From: Actinomycetales bacterium
Lineage (GTDB): Bacteria; Actinomycetota; Actinomycetes; Actinomycetales; Dermatophilaceae
Length of the DNA stretch: 64,000 bases
Assembly (NCBI GenBank): GCA_016715285.1
Contig: JADKAO010000005.1
Coordinates: 396,572-460,571 of the forward strand
Direction of reading: 5' to 3'
Shown here: positions 17,062 to 26,041 of the stretch, one piece after another
How the letters are laid out: each line of letters starts with the position of its first letter
How positions within the stretch are numbered: position 1 is the stretch's first letter
Program-made: the position numbers and the translations under genes
The notes under the pieces: model-generated
The model's database searches: none
What the model was told of the DNA's origin: nothing
The model's input: the letters and a program-made list of their open reading frames with translations, nothing else

Positions 17062-18249
17062 GTGCCTACCCTGTCGCTGTTGCAGCTCATCGTCGCCCTG
17101 GTGGTGAGCGTCAGCTTGGCTTCGGTGATGGTGCGCCTGCTGCGACGGCGTCGGTTTGTTTCGCCAGTCGACCGTGCGACCTACGAAACGCTCCACACCG
17201 TGTCACTCGCCACGAGGTCACTCCGCGATGGGCTCACCCCCGAGGGAGCCTCCAAAGCAACGAAGCATCTGCGCTCAATGCTCGGCTCGTCGGCCGTGGC
17301 CATCACGGACACTGCCACCACCCTGGCGTGGGATGGCGTCGGTGCTCACCACCGCGCCGACGTGCGTGCCCAGGCCGAACCCGTCCTGACGTCCGGGCGG
17401 ACCCTGGTGCTGACCGAACGCGACATGACCTGCTCAGACCCCGACTGCCCGATTCGCTCGGCCATCTTCGCTCCGATCGTCGCTGACGAGCGCGTGGTCG
17501 CCACCCTCGCGGCATTCGGTCGGTCGACGTCAGCGGGCCTCGTCCGTGCGACCGAGGAATTGGCTCGCTGGATCTCCACCCAGATCGAACTCGCGGAACT
17601 CGGCCGCCAACGCACACGGGTCATGGAGGCCGAGTTGCGCGCGTTGCGCGCCCAGATCAGTCCGCACTTCATTTACAACTGTCTCGCGGCGATCGCATCC
17701 TTTGTCCGCACCGATCCCGACCGCGCGCGCGAACTCTTGCTCGAGTTCGCCGACTTCACCCGCTACGCCTTCCGTCGGGGCGGCGCCTACACCACGCTGC
17801 GGGACGAACTGCAGAACATCGAGCGCTACCTCGCGTTGGAGAAGGCTCGCTTCGGTGATCGGCTCCGCGTCCAACTGACGATCGCGCCCGAAGTCCTTGG
17901 AGTCGCAGTCCCATTCCTGGCGATCCAACCTCTCGTCGAAAACGCAGTGCGTCACGGCATCGAGGGCAAGGTGGGAGATGGGTTCATCACCATTAGTGCC
18001 GCAGACGTCGGCAGCCACGCTGAGATCACCATCGAGGATGACGGCACCGGGAGCGACCCCGACACGATCCGGGCCGTCCTTGCGGGCGAAAGTGCCCGCG
18101 ACAGCGTCGGGTTGGGCAATGTCGATGCCCGCCTTCGGCAAGCGTTCGGAGACGAATACGGGCTTGTCGTCGAAACCGCTCCCGGGGCGGGCACCAAGGT
18201 CTCGTTCCGCGTACCGAAGTTCGCTCCCGGGGTCACGCTCGGCGGATAA
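17062..18249 (+). CDS. LytS-type sensor histidine kinase
   Basis: The 395-residue protein has one N-terminal membrane helix (residues about 4-24), a GAF-like region, and a His-kinase domain with phosphoacceptor His202 in RAQISPHFIYNCL, the LytS/YehU hallmark. The ATPase part has VPFLAIQPLVENAVRHG (N box) and GLGNVDARLRQAFG (G box). It starts with GTG at 17062. The LytTR regulator gene follows 60 bases later, then two transporter modules, which suggests it senses a small carboxylate such as acetate or pyruvate, as BtsS and YpdA do. The ligand is inference. Confidence 0.92.
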   Translation: MPTLSLLQLIVALVVSVSLASVMVRLLRRRRFVSPVDRATYETLHTVSLATRSLRDGLTPEGASKATKHLRSMLGSSAVAITDTATTLAWDGVGAHHRADVRAQAEPVLTSGRTLVLTERDMTCSDPDCPIRSAIFAPIVADERVVATLAAFGRSTSAGLVRATEELARWISTQIELAELGRQRTRVMEAELRALRAQISPHFIYNCLAAIASFVRTDPDRARELLLEFADFTRYAFRRGGAYTTLRDELQNIERYLALEKARFGDRLRVQLTIAPEVLGVAVPFLAIQPLVENAVRHGIEGKVGDGFITISAADVGSHAEITIEDDGTGSDPDTIRAVLAGESARDSVGLGNVDARLRQAFGDEYGLVVETAPGAGTKVSFRVPKFAPGVTLGG

Positions 18250-18309
18250 GTCCCCGTCTTGGCCCGAACGCATCCCCCTCGCGTGTGCCGTCCGCTTATC
18301 CTGTCCCCC

Positions 18310-19101
18310 ATGAGCGCCTCCCCGAGCGCCCCACCGGCGGCCCCGTCGCCGCTGCGCGCGCTGCTCGTCGATGATGAGGCCCCCACCCTGTCCGAATTGG
18401 CTTACCTCCTCGGCCGAGACGACCGCGTCGGCCAGATCCACACGGCGTCGTCCGGCACCGAAGCTCTCAAGGCACTCGACACTCACCAGATCGATGTGAT
18501 CTTCACCGACATCTCCATGCCCGATCTCGATGGCCTGGCGCTGGCGCGTGTCCTCGCCAGGTTCGCCGAGCGTCCTCAAGTCGTCTTTGTCACGGCATAC
18601 GACGAGCATGCGGTGGCCGCCTTTGAGCTCGAGGCAACCGACTACGTCATGAAACCCGTTCGGGCAGAACGACTCTCGGATGCCGTTCGTCGGGTCGTAG
18701 CCCAGCGCGCCGAGCCCCGCACCACGTCTGTCCCGGTCCCCGAGCCCTCCACGGACGAGACCATCCCTGTCGAGTTGGGAGGGGTCACGACGTTCGTCCA
18801 ACGGAGCCAGATCATCTATGCGCAGGCGCAAGGAGATTACGCCCGGCTGCACACGCCCAAGGGCTCCCACCTCGTGCGGATTTCCCTCAACTCGCTCGAA
18901 GAACGCTGGGGCGAAAGCGGATTCGTGCGCATCCACCGCTCCACACTGGTCTCGACCAGGCACATCACGGCGGTGACGGTGCAGGGCGGCCGATGCAAGG
19001 TGCGGCTCGGCGACGAGGTCGAACTCGAAGTCAGCCGACGGCATACCCGCGCCTTGCGCGACCGGCTCATCCGTTCGGCGTCGCGCGCGGCCGGGGCCTG
19101 A
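18310..19101 (+). CDS. LytTR-family response regulator
   Basis: The 263-residue protein has a receiver domain (residues about 16-130) with acidic pocket VDDE, phosphoacceptor Asp67 in DVIFTDISMPDLDG, Thr in FVTAYDEHA and Lys in DYVMKPVRA. A LytTR DNA-binding domain follows (IIYAQAQGDYARLHT; FVRIHRSTLVS; ELEVSRRHTRALRDRL). It is the cognate partner of the LytS kinase just upstream and probably activates the downstream symporter genes. Confidence 0.94.
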   Translation: MSASPSAPPAAPSPLRALLVDDEAPTLSELAYLLGRDDRVGQIHTASSGTEALKALDTHQIDVIFTDISMPDLDGLALARVLARFAERPQVVFVTAYDEHAVAAFELEATDYVMKPVRAERLSDAVRRVVAQRAEPRTTSVPVPEPSTDETIPVELGGVTTFVQRSQIIYAQAQGDYARLHTPKGSHLVRISLNSLEERWGESGFVRIHRSTLVSTRHITAVTVQGGRCKVRLGDEVELEVSRRHTRALRDRLIRSASRAAGA

Positions 19102-19115
19102 CCGGTGCCCGGCTG

Positions 19116-19496
19116 ATGCCTGACTCTGGCTCGCCGCGCCGAGTGCGCGTTACCTCGCCTCGGCGAGACGCCCGGAGACGCGGCGAAAGACGTTCTGACG
19201 CAGTCGAACTCAGCGAACAAACCGGCCTCGGCGAGGTCTACCTGACAGCTTTGCTGCGGGCACAGTTTCGGCTCGCCATGGCGGTTCTCCTGGGCGTCGG
19301 GGGGCTGATCGTCGGCCTGCCGGCGTTGTTCCTCTTGTGGCCCCCGGCAGTGCAGGCACGGATCGGGCCGGTCCCGGCCGTGTGGCTCGTCGTCGGCGTC
19401 GCGATCTATCCGATCGTGTTCCTCGCAGCGCGCATCCACGTACGCCAAGCCGAACGCATCGAGCGTGACTTCACCGACCTCATGACCAACCGATGA
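19116..19496 (+). CDS. DUF485-like small membrane protein
   Basis: The 126-residue protein has a basic N-terminus and two membrane helices (FRLAMAVLLGVGGLIVGLPALFLLW; VWLVVGVAIYPIVFLAARIHV), then QAERIERDFTDLM. DUF485 proteins are co-encoded with SSS-family acetate symporters (yjcH-actP). The ATG at 19116 is chosen as the first start after the regulator gene. Its TGA overlaps the next gene's ATG (ATGA), which supports a joint function in membrane insertion or regulation of the symporter. Confidence 0.75.
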   Translation: MPDSGSPRRVRVTSPRRDARRRGERRSDAVELSEQTGLGEVYLTALLRAQFRLAMAVLLGVGGLIVGLPALFLLWPPAVQARIGPVPAVWLVVGVAIYPIVFLAARIHVRQAERIERDFTDLMTNR

Positions 19497-21061
19497 ATCT
19501 CGCCGCCACCGCCGGCAACCCCGACTGGGGCCTCATCGCGGTGCTGTTTGTCTGCATCGTCACGCTCATTGTTGGCTCACTCGGTCTGCGCCTCTCGCGC
19601 ACCACGAGTGATTTTTATGTCGCTGGCCGCTCCGTCACCGCAGGATGGAACGCCTCAGCCATCGGCGGCGAATACCTCTCAGCCGCGTCCTTCCTCGGTG
19701 TTGCCGGCATTGTTTACAGCCTTGGCACCGAAATGCTTTGGCTCCCAGTCGGTTACACCATCGGCTATCTTGTCCTGCTGGTCCTGGTCGCGGCGCCGTT
19801 GCGGCGATCAGGGGCCTACACGATCCCCGACTTTGCTGAGGCACGACTCCAGTCACGGCCGATCCGGCTGGTCTCCTCGTTGCTCGTCGTCGGAATCGGG
19901 TGGCTCTATCTGCTGCCTCAGTTCCAAGGCGCCGGACTCGCGCTCGCCACCGTCACCGGGGCACCCCCCGCGACCGGAAGCCTCGTCGTCGCCACCGTGG
20001 TGCTCGCCAACGTCGCTGCTGGCGGAATGCGATCGATCACGCTTGTCCAGGCGGTGCAGTACTGGCTCAAACTCGCGGCCATCGCCATCCCGGCGTTCGT
20101 GCTCCTGTGGCTCTGGCTGCGCCAAGGCCAACCCCTCCCCACAGTGAGCCAGCCCGGCGGTCCGTTCGCGGGGGCGGGCATTGGGTTCCAGCCCCGCGAA
20201 CACCCTGTCTACGCGACCTATTCGACGATCCTCGCGTTGTGTTTCGGCACGATGGGTCTGCCCCATGTGCTCGTCCGCTTCTACACCAACCCCGATGGCC
20301 GCGCGGCTCGCCGGACCACGGTCATCGTGGTCGGCCTACTCGGGGTGTTCTACCTCTTCCCACCAATCTTCGGGATGCTCGGTCGCACCTATCTGCCAAC
20401 GCTCCCCGACGGGACCCGATCCGACAGTGTCGTGCTCCTGCTCCCCTCAGCCATGAGCCCCGGCACACTCGGCGACATCCTCTCGGCGGTGCTGGCCGGG
20501 GGTGCCTTCGCGGCCTTCCTCTCCACGGCCAGCGGGCTCACCGTGTCAGTGGCCGGCGTCATCGACCAGGACCTCCTCTCAGGTCGCCTCAATCGGCGGT
20601 CAGGGGGCGACCTGCCCCGCACCCACAGCTTCCGGCTCGCCACCCTCGTCGCGATCGCCATCCCGTATGCCGCCTCCTGGCTCACCCCGAGCGTGAGCCT
20701 CGCAGACACCGTTGGGATGGCGTTTGCTGTCGCAGCCTCGACCTTCTGCCCCCTCCTTGTCCTCGGTGTGTGGTGGCGACGGCTGTCGGTGACCGGGGCT
20801 TTGGCCGGGCTCGCGGTTGGCGGGATCAGCGCAATCGGTGCCAGCGTGGCGACGGTCGTCGGCATCGGCGGCTCCACCGGTCGAGGGTGGATCGGATCGT
20901 TGCTGGCCCAACCCGCCGCCCTCACGGTGCCGTTGGCCTTCATCACGGCCATTCTCGTCTCGCTCGCCACACCCGGCTCTGTCCCCAAGAACGCCGCCCG
21001 CCTGCTCGTGCGCCTCCACGCCCCCGAAGAAGTGACGACCGGACGGCATACCGACACCTAA
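19493..21061 (+). CDS. Sodium:solute symporter (SSS), acetate/pyruvate-type, copy 1
   Basis: The 522-residue permease has about 13 membrane helices and the SSS signatures TSDFYVAGRSVTAGWNASAIGGEYLSA and GLPHVLVRFYTNPDGRAARRT, shared with ActP/MctP carriers of short monocarboxylates. It is coupled to the DUF485-like gene by ATGA. It differs clearly from the second symporter downstream, so the two may be paralogs with different substrates or affinities. Substrate is inferred from the family. Confidence 0.88.
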   Translation: MNLAATAGNPDWGLIAVLFVCIVTLIVGSLGLRLSRTTSDFYVAGRSVTAGWNASAIGGEYLSAASFLGVAGIVYSLGTEMLWLPVGYTIGYLVLLVLVAAPLRRSGAYTIPDFAEARLQSRPIRLVSSLLVVGIGWLYLLPQFQGAGLALATVTGAPPATGSLVVATVVLANVAAGGMRSITLVQAVQYWLKLAAIAIPAFVLLWLWLRQGQPLPTVSQPGGPFAGAGIGFQPREHPVYATYSTILALCFGTMGLPHVLVRFYTNPDGRAARRTTVIVVGLLGVFYLFPPIFGMLGRTYLPTLPDGTRSDSVVLLLPSAMSPGTLGDILSAVLAGGAFAAFLSTASGLTVSVAGVIDQDLLSGRLNRRSGGDLPRTHSFRLATLVAIAIPYAASWLTPSVSLADTVGMAFAVAASTFCPLLVLGVWWRRLSVTGALAGLAVGGISAIGASVATVVGIGGSTGRGWIGSLLAQPAALTVPLAFITAILVSLATPGSVPKNAARLLVRLHAPEEVTTGRHTDT

Positions 21062-21179
21062 CCGGCATACCGTTTGGCGTGACCCGGTGACCGTTCGGCG
21101 CACCCGTCTCCCCCTTTGAGCGAGAGCGCAATCCTTCCGGCGCGTGCCCTCTGGCGGCCAAGACCTCGAGGTCCCACGC

Positions 21180-21195
21180 TGTGACCCACGCCACT
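21180..21195. promoter_or_regulatory. CRP-like site upstream of DUF485-actP
   Basis: TGTGACCCACGCCACT has a full TGTGA left half and a partial right half, with correct N6 spacing. It is about 45 bases before the TTG start of the DUF485 gene. A better site precedes acsA. Confidence 0.35.
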
Positions 21196-21239
21196 GCGGA
21201 GGCGTTCCGTCAGTTCCAGCCCTATTCGGAGGTCCCCCC

Positions 21240-21584
21240 TTGAGCGATCCCAACGACATCAGCGAGGAGCGTGCCGCGAGATATCTCGAGGTGCAGAACT
21301 CGCAGGAGTTCGCGGAGCTACGGAAGAAGTTCCGCGGCTTCGTCTTCCCCATGACCGGCGCCTTCTTGGCCTGGTATTTCCTTTATGTCGTCCTCGCGAC
21401 CTACGCGACCGACTTCATGAGCCAGCACGTCTGGGGCAACATCACCATCGGGCTCATCCTCGGTCTGTTGCAGTTCGTCACCACATTCGCGATCACGATG
21501 TATTACGCCCGCTGGGCTGACCGGGTCTTTGACCCCGCCGCCGAGAAGCTGGCCGAGCACATGGAACGGGGGAACCTCCAGTGA
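21240..21584 (+). CDS. DUF485 membrane protein (YjcH-like), TTG start
   Basis: The 114-residue protein has a charged N-terminus (ARYLEVQNSQEFAELRKKFRGFVFP) and two membrane helices (MTGAFLAWYFLYVVLATYATDFM; ITIGLILGLLQFVTTFAITMYYARWAD), matching DUF485 proteins paired with ActP. The likely start is TTG at 21240, because CGGAGG is placed correctly before it and conservation of SDPNDISEERAA begins there; no ATG or GTG fits. The stop overlaps the actP start (GTGA). Confidence 0.88.
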   Translation: MSDPNDISEERAARYLEVQNSQEFAELRKKFRGFVFPMTGAFLAWYFLYVVLATYATDFMSQHVWGNITIGLILGLLQFVTTFAITMYYARWADRVFDPAAEKLAEHMERGNLQ

Positions 21585-23176
21585 ACGCGCTCGCTATCCC
21601 GGCCGCCACTCAGGTCGGTAACACCACGCTGAACATCCTTATCTTCAGCATCTTCGTCGTCGTCACGCTCGCCATCGTCATCAAGGTGTCGAAGCAAAAC
21701 ACCTCTGCCGCCGACTACTACGCCGGTGGCCGTTCGTTCTCCGGGCGCCAGAACGGTATTGCCATCACCGGTGACTACCTGTCGGCTGCATCCTTCCTCG
21801 GGATCGCCGGCGCCATCGCGGTCAACGGCTACGACGGGTTCCTCTACTCGATCGGCTTCCTCGTCGCGTGGCTCGTCGCGCTCCTGCTCGTCGCCGAGCT
21901 GCTGCGTAACACCGGCCGCTTCACGATGGCCGACGTGCTCTCGTTCCGTCTGAAGCAGCGCCCCGTGCGCACCGCTGCCGCGATCAACACGCTCGCGGTG
22001 TCCGCCTTCTACCTCCTGGCCCAGATGGCTGGCGCTGGCGGTCTCGTCGCGCTCCTGCTCGGCATCACCGACCGCACTGGTCAGAGCATCGTCATCGCCG
22101 TCGTCGGCGCGCTCATGATCATCTACGTGCTCATCGGTGGCATGAAGGGCACGACCTGGGTGCAGATCATCAAGGCCGCGCTGCTCATCGTCGGTGCCGG
22201 CGTCATGACCCTATGGGTCGGGGCCAAGTACGGCTTCAACCTCTCGGGTCTGTTCGACGACGCCATCAAGCAGGCTGGCAACAGCAACATCCTCAACCCG
22301 GGTCTGCAGTACAAGAACAAGATCGACTTCATCTCGCTGTCGATCGCGCTCGTCCTCGGCACCGCGGGTCTGCCGCACGTGCTCATGCGCTTCTACACCG
22401 TGCCGACCTCGAAGGAAGCTCGTCGCTCGGTCGTCTGGGCCATCTGGCTCATTGGCCTGTTCTACCTCTTCACCCTCGTCCTCGGTTACGGCGCGCAGGC
22501 CCTCGTCGGCTCTGCGACCATCAAGGCCGCTCCTGGTGGCGTCAACTCGGCGGCTCCGCTGCTTGCCTACAAGCTCGGTGGCGAGTTGCTCCTAGGCGTG
22601 ATCTCCGCGGTCGCCTTCGCGACGATCCTCGCGGTGGTCGCCGGTCTGACCATCACCGCGTCGGCCTCGTTCGCTCACGACATCTACGCCCAGGTCATCA
22701 AGAAGGGTGCGGTCTCTCCGGACGAAGAGGTCAAGGTTGCCCGTCGCACGGCTGTCGTCGTCGGCATCCTGGCGATCATCGGTGGCATCTTCGCCAACGG
22801 TCAGAACATCGCCTTCCTCGTGGCATTGGCCTTCGCCGTCGCGGCAAGCGCCAACCTGCCGACGATCCTCTACTCGCTGTTCTGGAAGAACTTCACCACC
22901 CGTGGTGCGCTGTTCTCGATGTACGGCGGTCTGATCAGCTCACTCGTGCTCATCATCGGCAGCCCGGTTGTCTCTGGCACCGCGACCTCGATGTTCCCGG
23001 GCTCGAACTTCCAGTGGTTCGGCCTGAACAACCCCGGCATCATCTCGGTGCCGCTGTCGTTCTTCCTCGGCTGGCTGGGTTCGGTCACGGAGAAGGAGCA
23101 CAACGCTGCGAAGTACGCCGAAATGGAGGTCCGCTCCCTCACCGGTGCGGGCGCCGAAAAGGCCATCTCGCACTAA
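21581..23176 (+). CDS. actP: Cation/acetate symporter ActP-like, copy 2
   Basis: The 531-residue SSS permease has TSAADYYAGGRSFSGRQNGIAITGDYLSA near the start and GLPHVLMRFYTVPTSKEARRSVVWA in the middle, both diagnostic of ActP/MctP. It imports acetate and related monocarboxylates with Na+ or H+. It begins with GTG overlapping the DUF485 stop. Together with acsA about 5 kb downstream it gives an uptake-and-activation route for acetate. An octamer-based hairpin follows the gene. Confidence 0.92.
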   Translation: MNALAIPAATQVGNTTLNILIFSIFVVVTLAIVIKVSKQNTSAADYYAGGRSFSGRQNGIAITGDYLSAASFLGIAGAIAVNGYDGFLYSIGFLVAWLVALLLVAELLRNTGRFTMADVLSFRLKQRPVRTAAAINTLAVSAFYLLAQMAGAGGLVALLLGITDRTGQSIVIAVVGALMIIYVLIGGMKGTTWVQIIKAALLIVGAGVMTLWVGAKYGFNLSGLFDDAIKQAGNSNILNPGLQYKNKIDFISLSIALVLGTAGLPHVLMRFYTVPTSKEARRSVVWAIWLIGLFYLFTLVLGYGAQALVGSATIKAAPGGVNSAAPLLAYKLGGELLLGVISAVAFATILAVVAGLTITASASFAHDIYAQVIKKGAVSPDEEVKVARRTAVVVGILAIIGGIFANGQNIAFLVALAFAVAASANLPTILYSLFWKNFTTRGALFSMYGGLISSLVLIIGSPVVSGTATSMFPGSNFQWFGLNNPGIISVPLSFFLGWLGSVTEKEHNAAKYAEMEVRSLTGAGAEKAISH

Positions 23177-23231
23177 ACCGCAAGACCTGGGTATGCCGTG
23201 ACTCTCGCCCTCGTGGTCACGGACACCCACC

Positions 23232-23279
23232 CGGGGTATGCCGTGCCTTGCCTGGCGAGGACACGCACGGCATACCCCG
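23232..23279 (+). terminator. Octamer inverted-pair hairpin after actP
   Basis: CGGGGTATGCCGTGC and GCACGGCATACCCCG form a perfect 15-bp stem with an 18-nt loop. Both arms contain the dispersed octamer. It lacks a clear U tract, so termination is inferred from position. Confidence 0.6.
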
Positions 23280-23376
23280 CCCCTTGAGCCACAGCGCCTC
23301 GGACGTGACCTGCTCCGTCCGGGGCGCTGTGTTGTTGTCGTGTGGAGCCGAGCCTCCGCTCCGCCTCTCTTGCTCA

Positions 23377-23540
23377 TTCGATACCCGACGCCGACGCCCA
23401 CCTAGCCAACCGGTATCGAACCCGCTGACGCTTTCCGCAATCGATACCCGACGCCCACGATACCCGACGCCGACTCCCACCAAGCAGACCGGTATCGAAC
23501 CCCAGGGTCAGTGCCAGCACGCCTCTCCGATTCGATACCT
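23377..23540. repeat. Cluster of bipartite TTCGATACC/GGTATCGAA repeats
   Basis: A complete 44-nt unit lies at 23377-23420, a second with doubled left arm at about 23440-23499, and a lone left arm at 23531-23540. The spacer has no coding sign. These fill the 23177-23542 gap between convergent genes. Confidence 0.8.
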
Positions 23541-23542
23541 CA

Positions 23543-24496
23543 TCACGACGCAAGCCTCGGGCGCTGTCGTCGATCACGTGAGCTAAGTCCCTGGGCAACC
23601 TGGTTCATGAACTCGTCGCCCATGATGCGCAGACCAAGAACGTCGATGCGCAGCACCAATTCGTGGCCTAAGACGAGCGAGTTCATTCGCAGGTTGTCGT
23701 CAGTGACCGCGAGTCCCCATCGGTGGCCAGCGCCGTCGATTTCCACGATGAGTCCATAGTCGTCCCAGCGCACGTCGAGGTAGATCCGGCCGCGCGCACC
23801 CTCCACGACGACCTGCCGCGACGGCTCCGGGAGCCCCCGTCGGCGGCACATCGCGGCGAAGTCGAGTTCGCCAAGCGACTGCGCGCCGCCCGCCAGGTCG
23901 CCGATGACGAGCTTGATCAATCGTCGGCGGTTGCGTCCAGGCGCAACGCGGTGCATGGCCGCGAGTTGCGCCGGTGTCACCAACCGCTGCTGCACTGCCA
24001 TGGCCAAGATGAGCACCGCTTGCCGGTCAGTAACCGCCCACCGCGCTCCCCTCAAAGCAGCTACCTCGGGGCGCGTTATCGGAAGAGCGTCCGCGTTGAG
24101 GTTGGCTTGTTCACGGTCAACCCGGCGGATCACCTTGTGGACAACGACGCCGGAGGTCCGAGGTGCGCGACGGTTGTGGACCACTGACACATGCTGGCGC
24201 GACTCGTCGAAGCCGACCATGCCGGCTACGGCGAGGGCACTGACCCCGTCGAGGAGGCTGCCCTCGCCGGTTTCCCAAACAGCACGCCAGCGTTGGGCGA
24301 CGAGGGATAGTGGATTCCGGTCGAGGCTGAGGGTGGCCCAGCCGTGAGCTGCCCACCTGCCGCGTCGCAGTTGCCACGCGACGGCGTCGTAGTCGAAGCC
24401 GCACTGTGCAGCCTGACGTCGTGAGACCACGCCGCCCTGTCGAATCGCCATACCGACGAGGAGCTCGTGTTTGGTCGTCCATCGCGCGTTTGTCAT
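23543..24496 (-). CDS. AbiEi-antitoxin-like/DUF559 (Vsr-like) protein
   Basis: The 317-residue protein begins with a winged-helix AbiEi-type domain (GGVVSRRQAAQCGFDYDAVAWQLRRGRW). The C-terminal part has RIYLDVRWDDYGLIVEIDGAGHR, with the D...E-x-D pattern of DUF559/Vsr-like PD-(D/E)XK nucleases. Such two-domain proteins are abundant in actinobacteria; no AbiEii toxin gene is adjacent, so it is an orphan and its function is unknown. ATG 24496 is chosen; ATG 24508 is an alternative. It is flanked on both sides by the bipartite intergenic repeats. Confidence 0.75.
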   Translation of the reverse strand: MTNARWTTKHELLVGMAIRQGGVVSRRQAAQCGFDYDAVAWQLRRGRWAAHGWATLSLDRNPLSLVAQRWRAVWETGEGSLLDGVSALAVAGMVGFDESRQHVSVVHNRRAPRTSGVVVHKVIRRVDREQANLNADALPITRPEVAALRGARWAVTDRQAVLILAMAVQQRLVTPAQLAAMHRVAPGRNRRRLIKLVIGDLAGGAQSLGELDFAAMCRRRGLPEPSRQVVVEGARGRIYLDVRWDDYGLIVEIDGAGHRWGLAVTDDNLRMNSLVLGHELVLRIDVLGLRIMGDEFMNQVAQGLSSRDRRQRPRLAS

Positions 24497-24617
24497 AGGC
24501 CTGAGCATCACCTCGCTCCGCAGGGAGCGGCGCCGACATACCCGTGCCTGTGGATCAGGTGACGTCGACCGGCACCCATGTGGATGACGCCTCAGGGTGC
24601 CCACGCTCCCCCACCGA

Positions 24618-24799
24618 TTCGATACCCGTTGACGGACTCTCCCTCGGCATCAGGTATCGAGCGCTGAGTGCTTCGGGCGACCCTGTCTCCGATTGGATAC
24701 CGGTGAACGACTCAGGGCTCGCTCTGGGGTATCGAACCCGCCGTGCACCCGCTGATTCGATACCGAGGAGGGGCTCCGAACTCGTCGTCGGGTATCGAA
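24618..24799. repeat. Three bipartite TTCGATACC/GGTATCGAA repeats in tandem
   Basis: Units lie at 24618-24660, 24693-24736 and 24756-24799, each 43-44 nt with 8-9-nt inverted arms and variable loops. They occupy the gap between the AbiEi-like gene and the trpS leader. Confidence 0.8.
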
Positions 24800-24822
24800 T
24801 CCGGCAAGAGGGGACGGGGCGT

Positions 24823-24828
24823 TATCCT
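24823..24828 (+). promoter_or_regulatory. -10 box of the trpS leader transcript
   Basis: TATCCT is placed 6 bases before the leader peptide ATG at 24835, so the transcript could start at or next to that ATG. No good -35 is visible. Confidence 0.45.
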
Positions 24829-24834
24829 TGAGGC

Positions 24835-24876
24835 ATGGTTTCGATGACCCGGCAGGGCTGGTGGCGTTTCGCATAG
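24835..24876 (+). CDS. trpS leader peptide with tandem Trp codons
   Basis: A 13-codon reading frame encodes MVSMTRQGWWRFA; an internal in-frame ATG at 24844 would give ten residues. The tandem TGG TGG at 24859-24864 is the diagnostic feature, since Trp is rare. It is followed by a competing hairpin set: GGCGGCG at 24879-24885 can pair with CGCCGCC at 24907-24913, which is also the left arm of the downstream terminator. TCGATG (24841-24846) can pair with CATCGA (24888-24893). Stalling at Trp codons would favour the antiterminator. The start may be leaderless. Confidence 0.82.
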   Translation: MVSMTRQGWWRFA

Positions 24877-24904
24877 CGGCGGCGCCCATCGAGCAACCCC
24901 AATC

Positions 24905-24927
24905 AACGCCGCCCCCGGGGCGGCGTT
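24905..24927 (+). terminator. Attenuator terminator of trpS
   Basis: AACGCCGCCCC and GGGGCGGCGTT form an 11-bp stem with a one-base centre, followed by TGTCGTG. The left arm can instead pair with the GGCGGCG right after the leader peptide, giving mutually exclusive folds. It lies 55 bases before the trpS ATG. Confidence 0.8.
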
Positions 24928-24981
24928 TGTCGTGCCAGGGGCAACCACATCAGAACCCACCGGCCCACCCAGGAGAGCATC

Positions 24982-26019
24982 ATGACGACCCAGGCACACG
25001 GCATACCCCCTCGTGTTCGGCCGCGGTCCCTATCTGGAATGCAACCGACGAGCGACAGTCTCCACATCGGCAATTACATTGGGGCACTAGTCAACTGGGT
25101 CGACCTTCAGGAGACCTACGACGCGTTCTACTTCGTCGCCGACCTGCACGCGCTCACCGTGCCCACCGACCCCAAGGTGCTGCGCCATCGCACCCGAGTC
25201 ACCGCGGCGCAGTGCATCGCGGGTGGGGTTGACCCTGAGCGGTCCGCGGTGTTCTGCCAGAGCCACCTCCCCCAGCACACCGAACTCGGCTGGGTCATGA
25301 ACTGTCTCACCGCCTTTGGCGAGGCCAGCCGGATGACGCAGTTCAAGGACAAGACCGCCAAGGGGCAGCAGGGGAACGTTGGGCTGTTCACCTACCCGAT
25401 GCTCATGGCCGCGGACATCCTCATCTACGACGCCGACAAGGTACCCGTCGGCGAGGACCAGCGTCAGCACCTCGAGATCACCCGCGACCTCGCGCTGCGG
25501 TTCAACCAGCGCTTCGGGGAGACGCTCGTCGTGCCGGAGCCGCACATCCTCAAAGAGACCGCCAAGATCATGGAGCTCACCGACCCGACGTCCAAAATGT
25601 CGGGCACCAACTCCCCCGACGCCGGTCTCGTGCTGCTCTCGGACGACCCCAAGCGCATCGTCAAGAAGATCAAGTCCGCGGTCACCGACGCCGAGCGCGA
25701 GATCCGCTACGACCCCGACACCAAGCCCGGGGTGTCCAACCTGCTCACCATCCAGTCGGCCCTCACCGGAGTGCCCATCGGCACGCTCGAGCAGGAGTAT
25801 GCCGGCAAGGGTTACGGCGATCTCAAGGGTCAGGTGGCCGAGGTGACGGTGGCTGCGCTGGAGCCGTTCCAGAAGCGGATGACGGAACTTCTCGACGACC
25901 CTGCCGAGCTCGATCGGATTCTGGCGTCCGGGGCCGAGCGGGCGGGTGCAGTGTCTGCGGCCACCATCGCGCGAGTCAAGGACCGCCTCGGCCTGCTGCC
26001 ACCTCAACCGCGCACGTAA
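24982..26019 (+). CDS. trpS: Tryptophanyl-tRNA synthetase
   Basis: This 345-residue class I synthetase charges tRNA-Trp. The HIGH-like motif is SLHIGNYIGAL (about residue 28) and the KMSKS-like loop is PTSKMSGTNSPDAG (about residue 204), a known variant in TrpS. The Trp pocket segment PVGEDQRQHLEITRDLA is intact. It is expressed behind a Trp-Trp leader peptide and attenuator, so it should rise when charged tRNA-Trp falls. ATG 24982 follows AGGAGAG. The N-terminus HGIPPRVRP includes a copy of the dispersed octamer. Confidence 0.97.
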   Translation: MTTQAHGIPPRVRPRSLSGMQPTSDSLHIGNYIGALVNWVDLQETYDAFYFVADLHALTVPTDPKVLRHRTRVTAAQCIAGGVDPERSAVFCQSHLPQHTELGWVMNCLTAFGEASRMTQFKDKTAKGQQGNVGLFTYPMLMAADILIYDADKVPVGEDQRQHLEITRDLALRFNQRFGETLVVPEPHILKETAKIMELTDPTSKMSGTNSPDAGLVLLSDDPKRIVKKIKSAVTDAEREIRYDPDTKPGVSNLLTIQSALTGVPIGTLEQEYAGKGYGDLKGQVAEVTVAALEPFQKRMTELLDDPAELDRILASGAERAGAVSAATIARVKDRLGLLPPQPRT

Positions 26020-26041
26020 AGCCAGCCCCTCCTAGCCCTCG

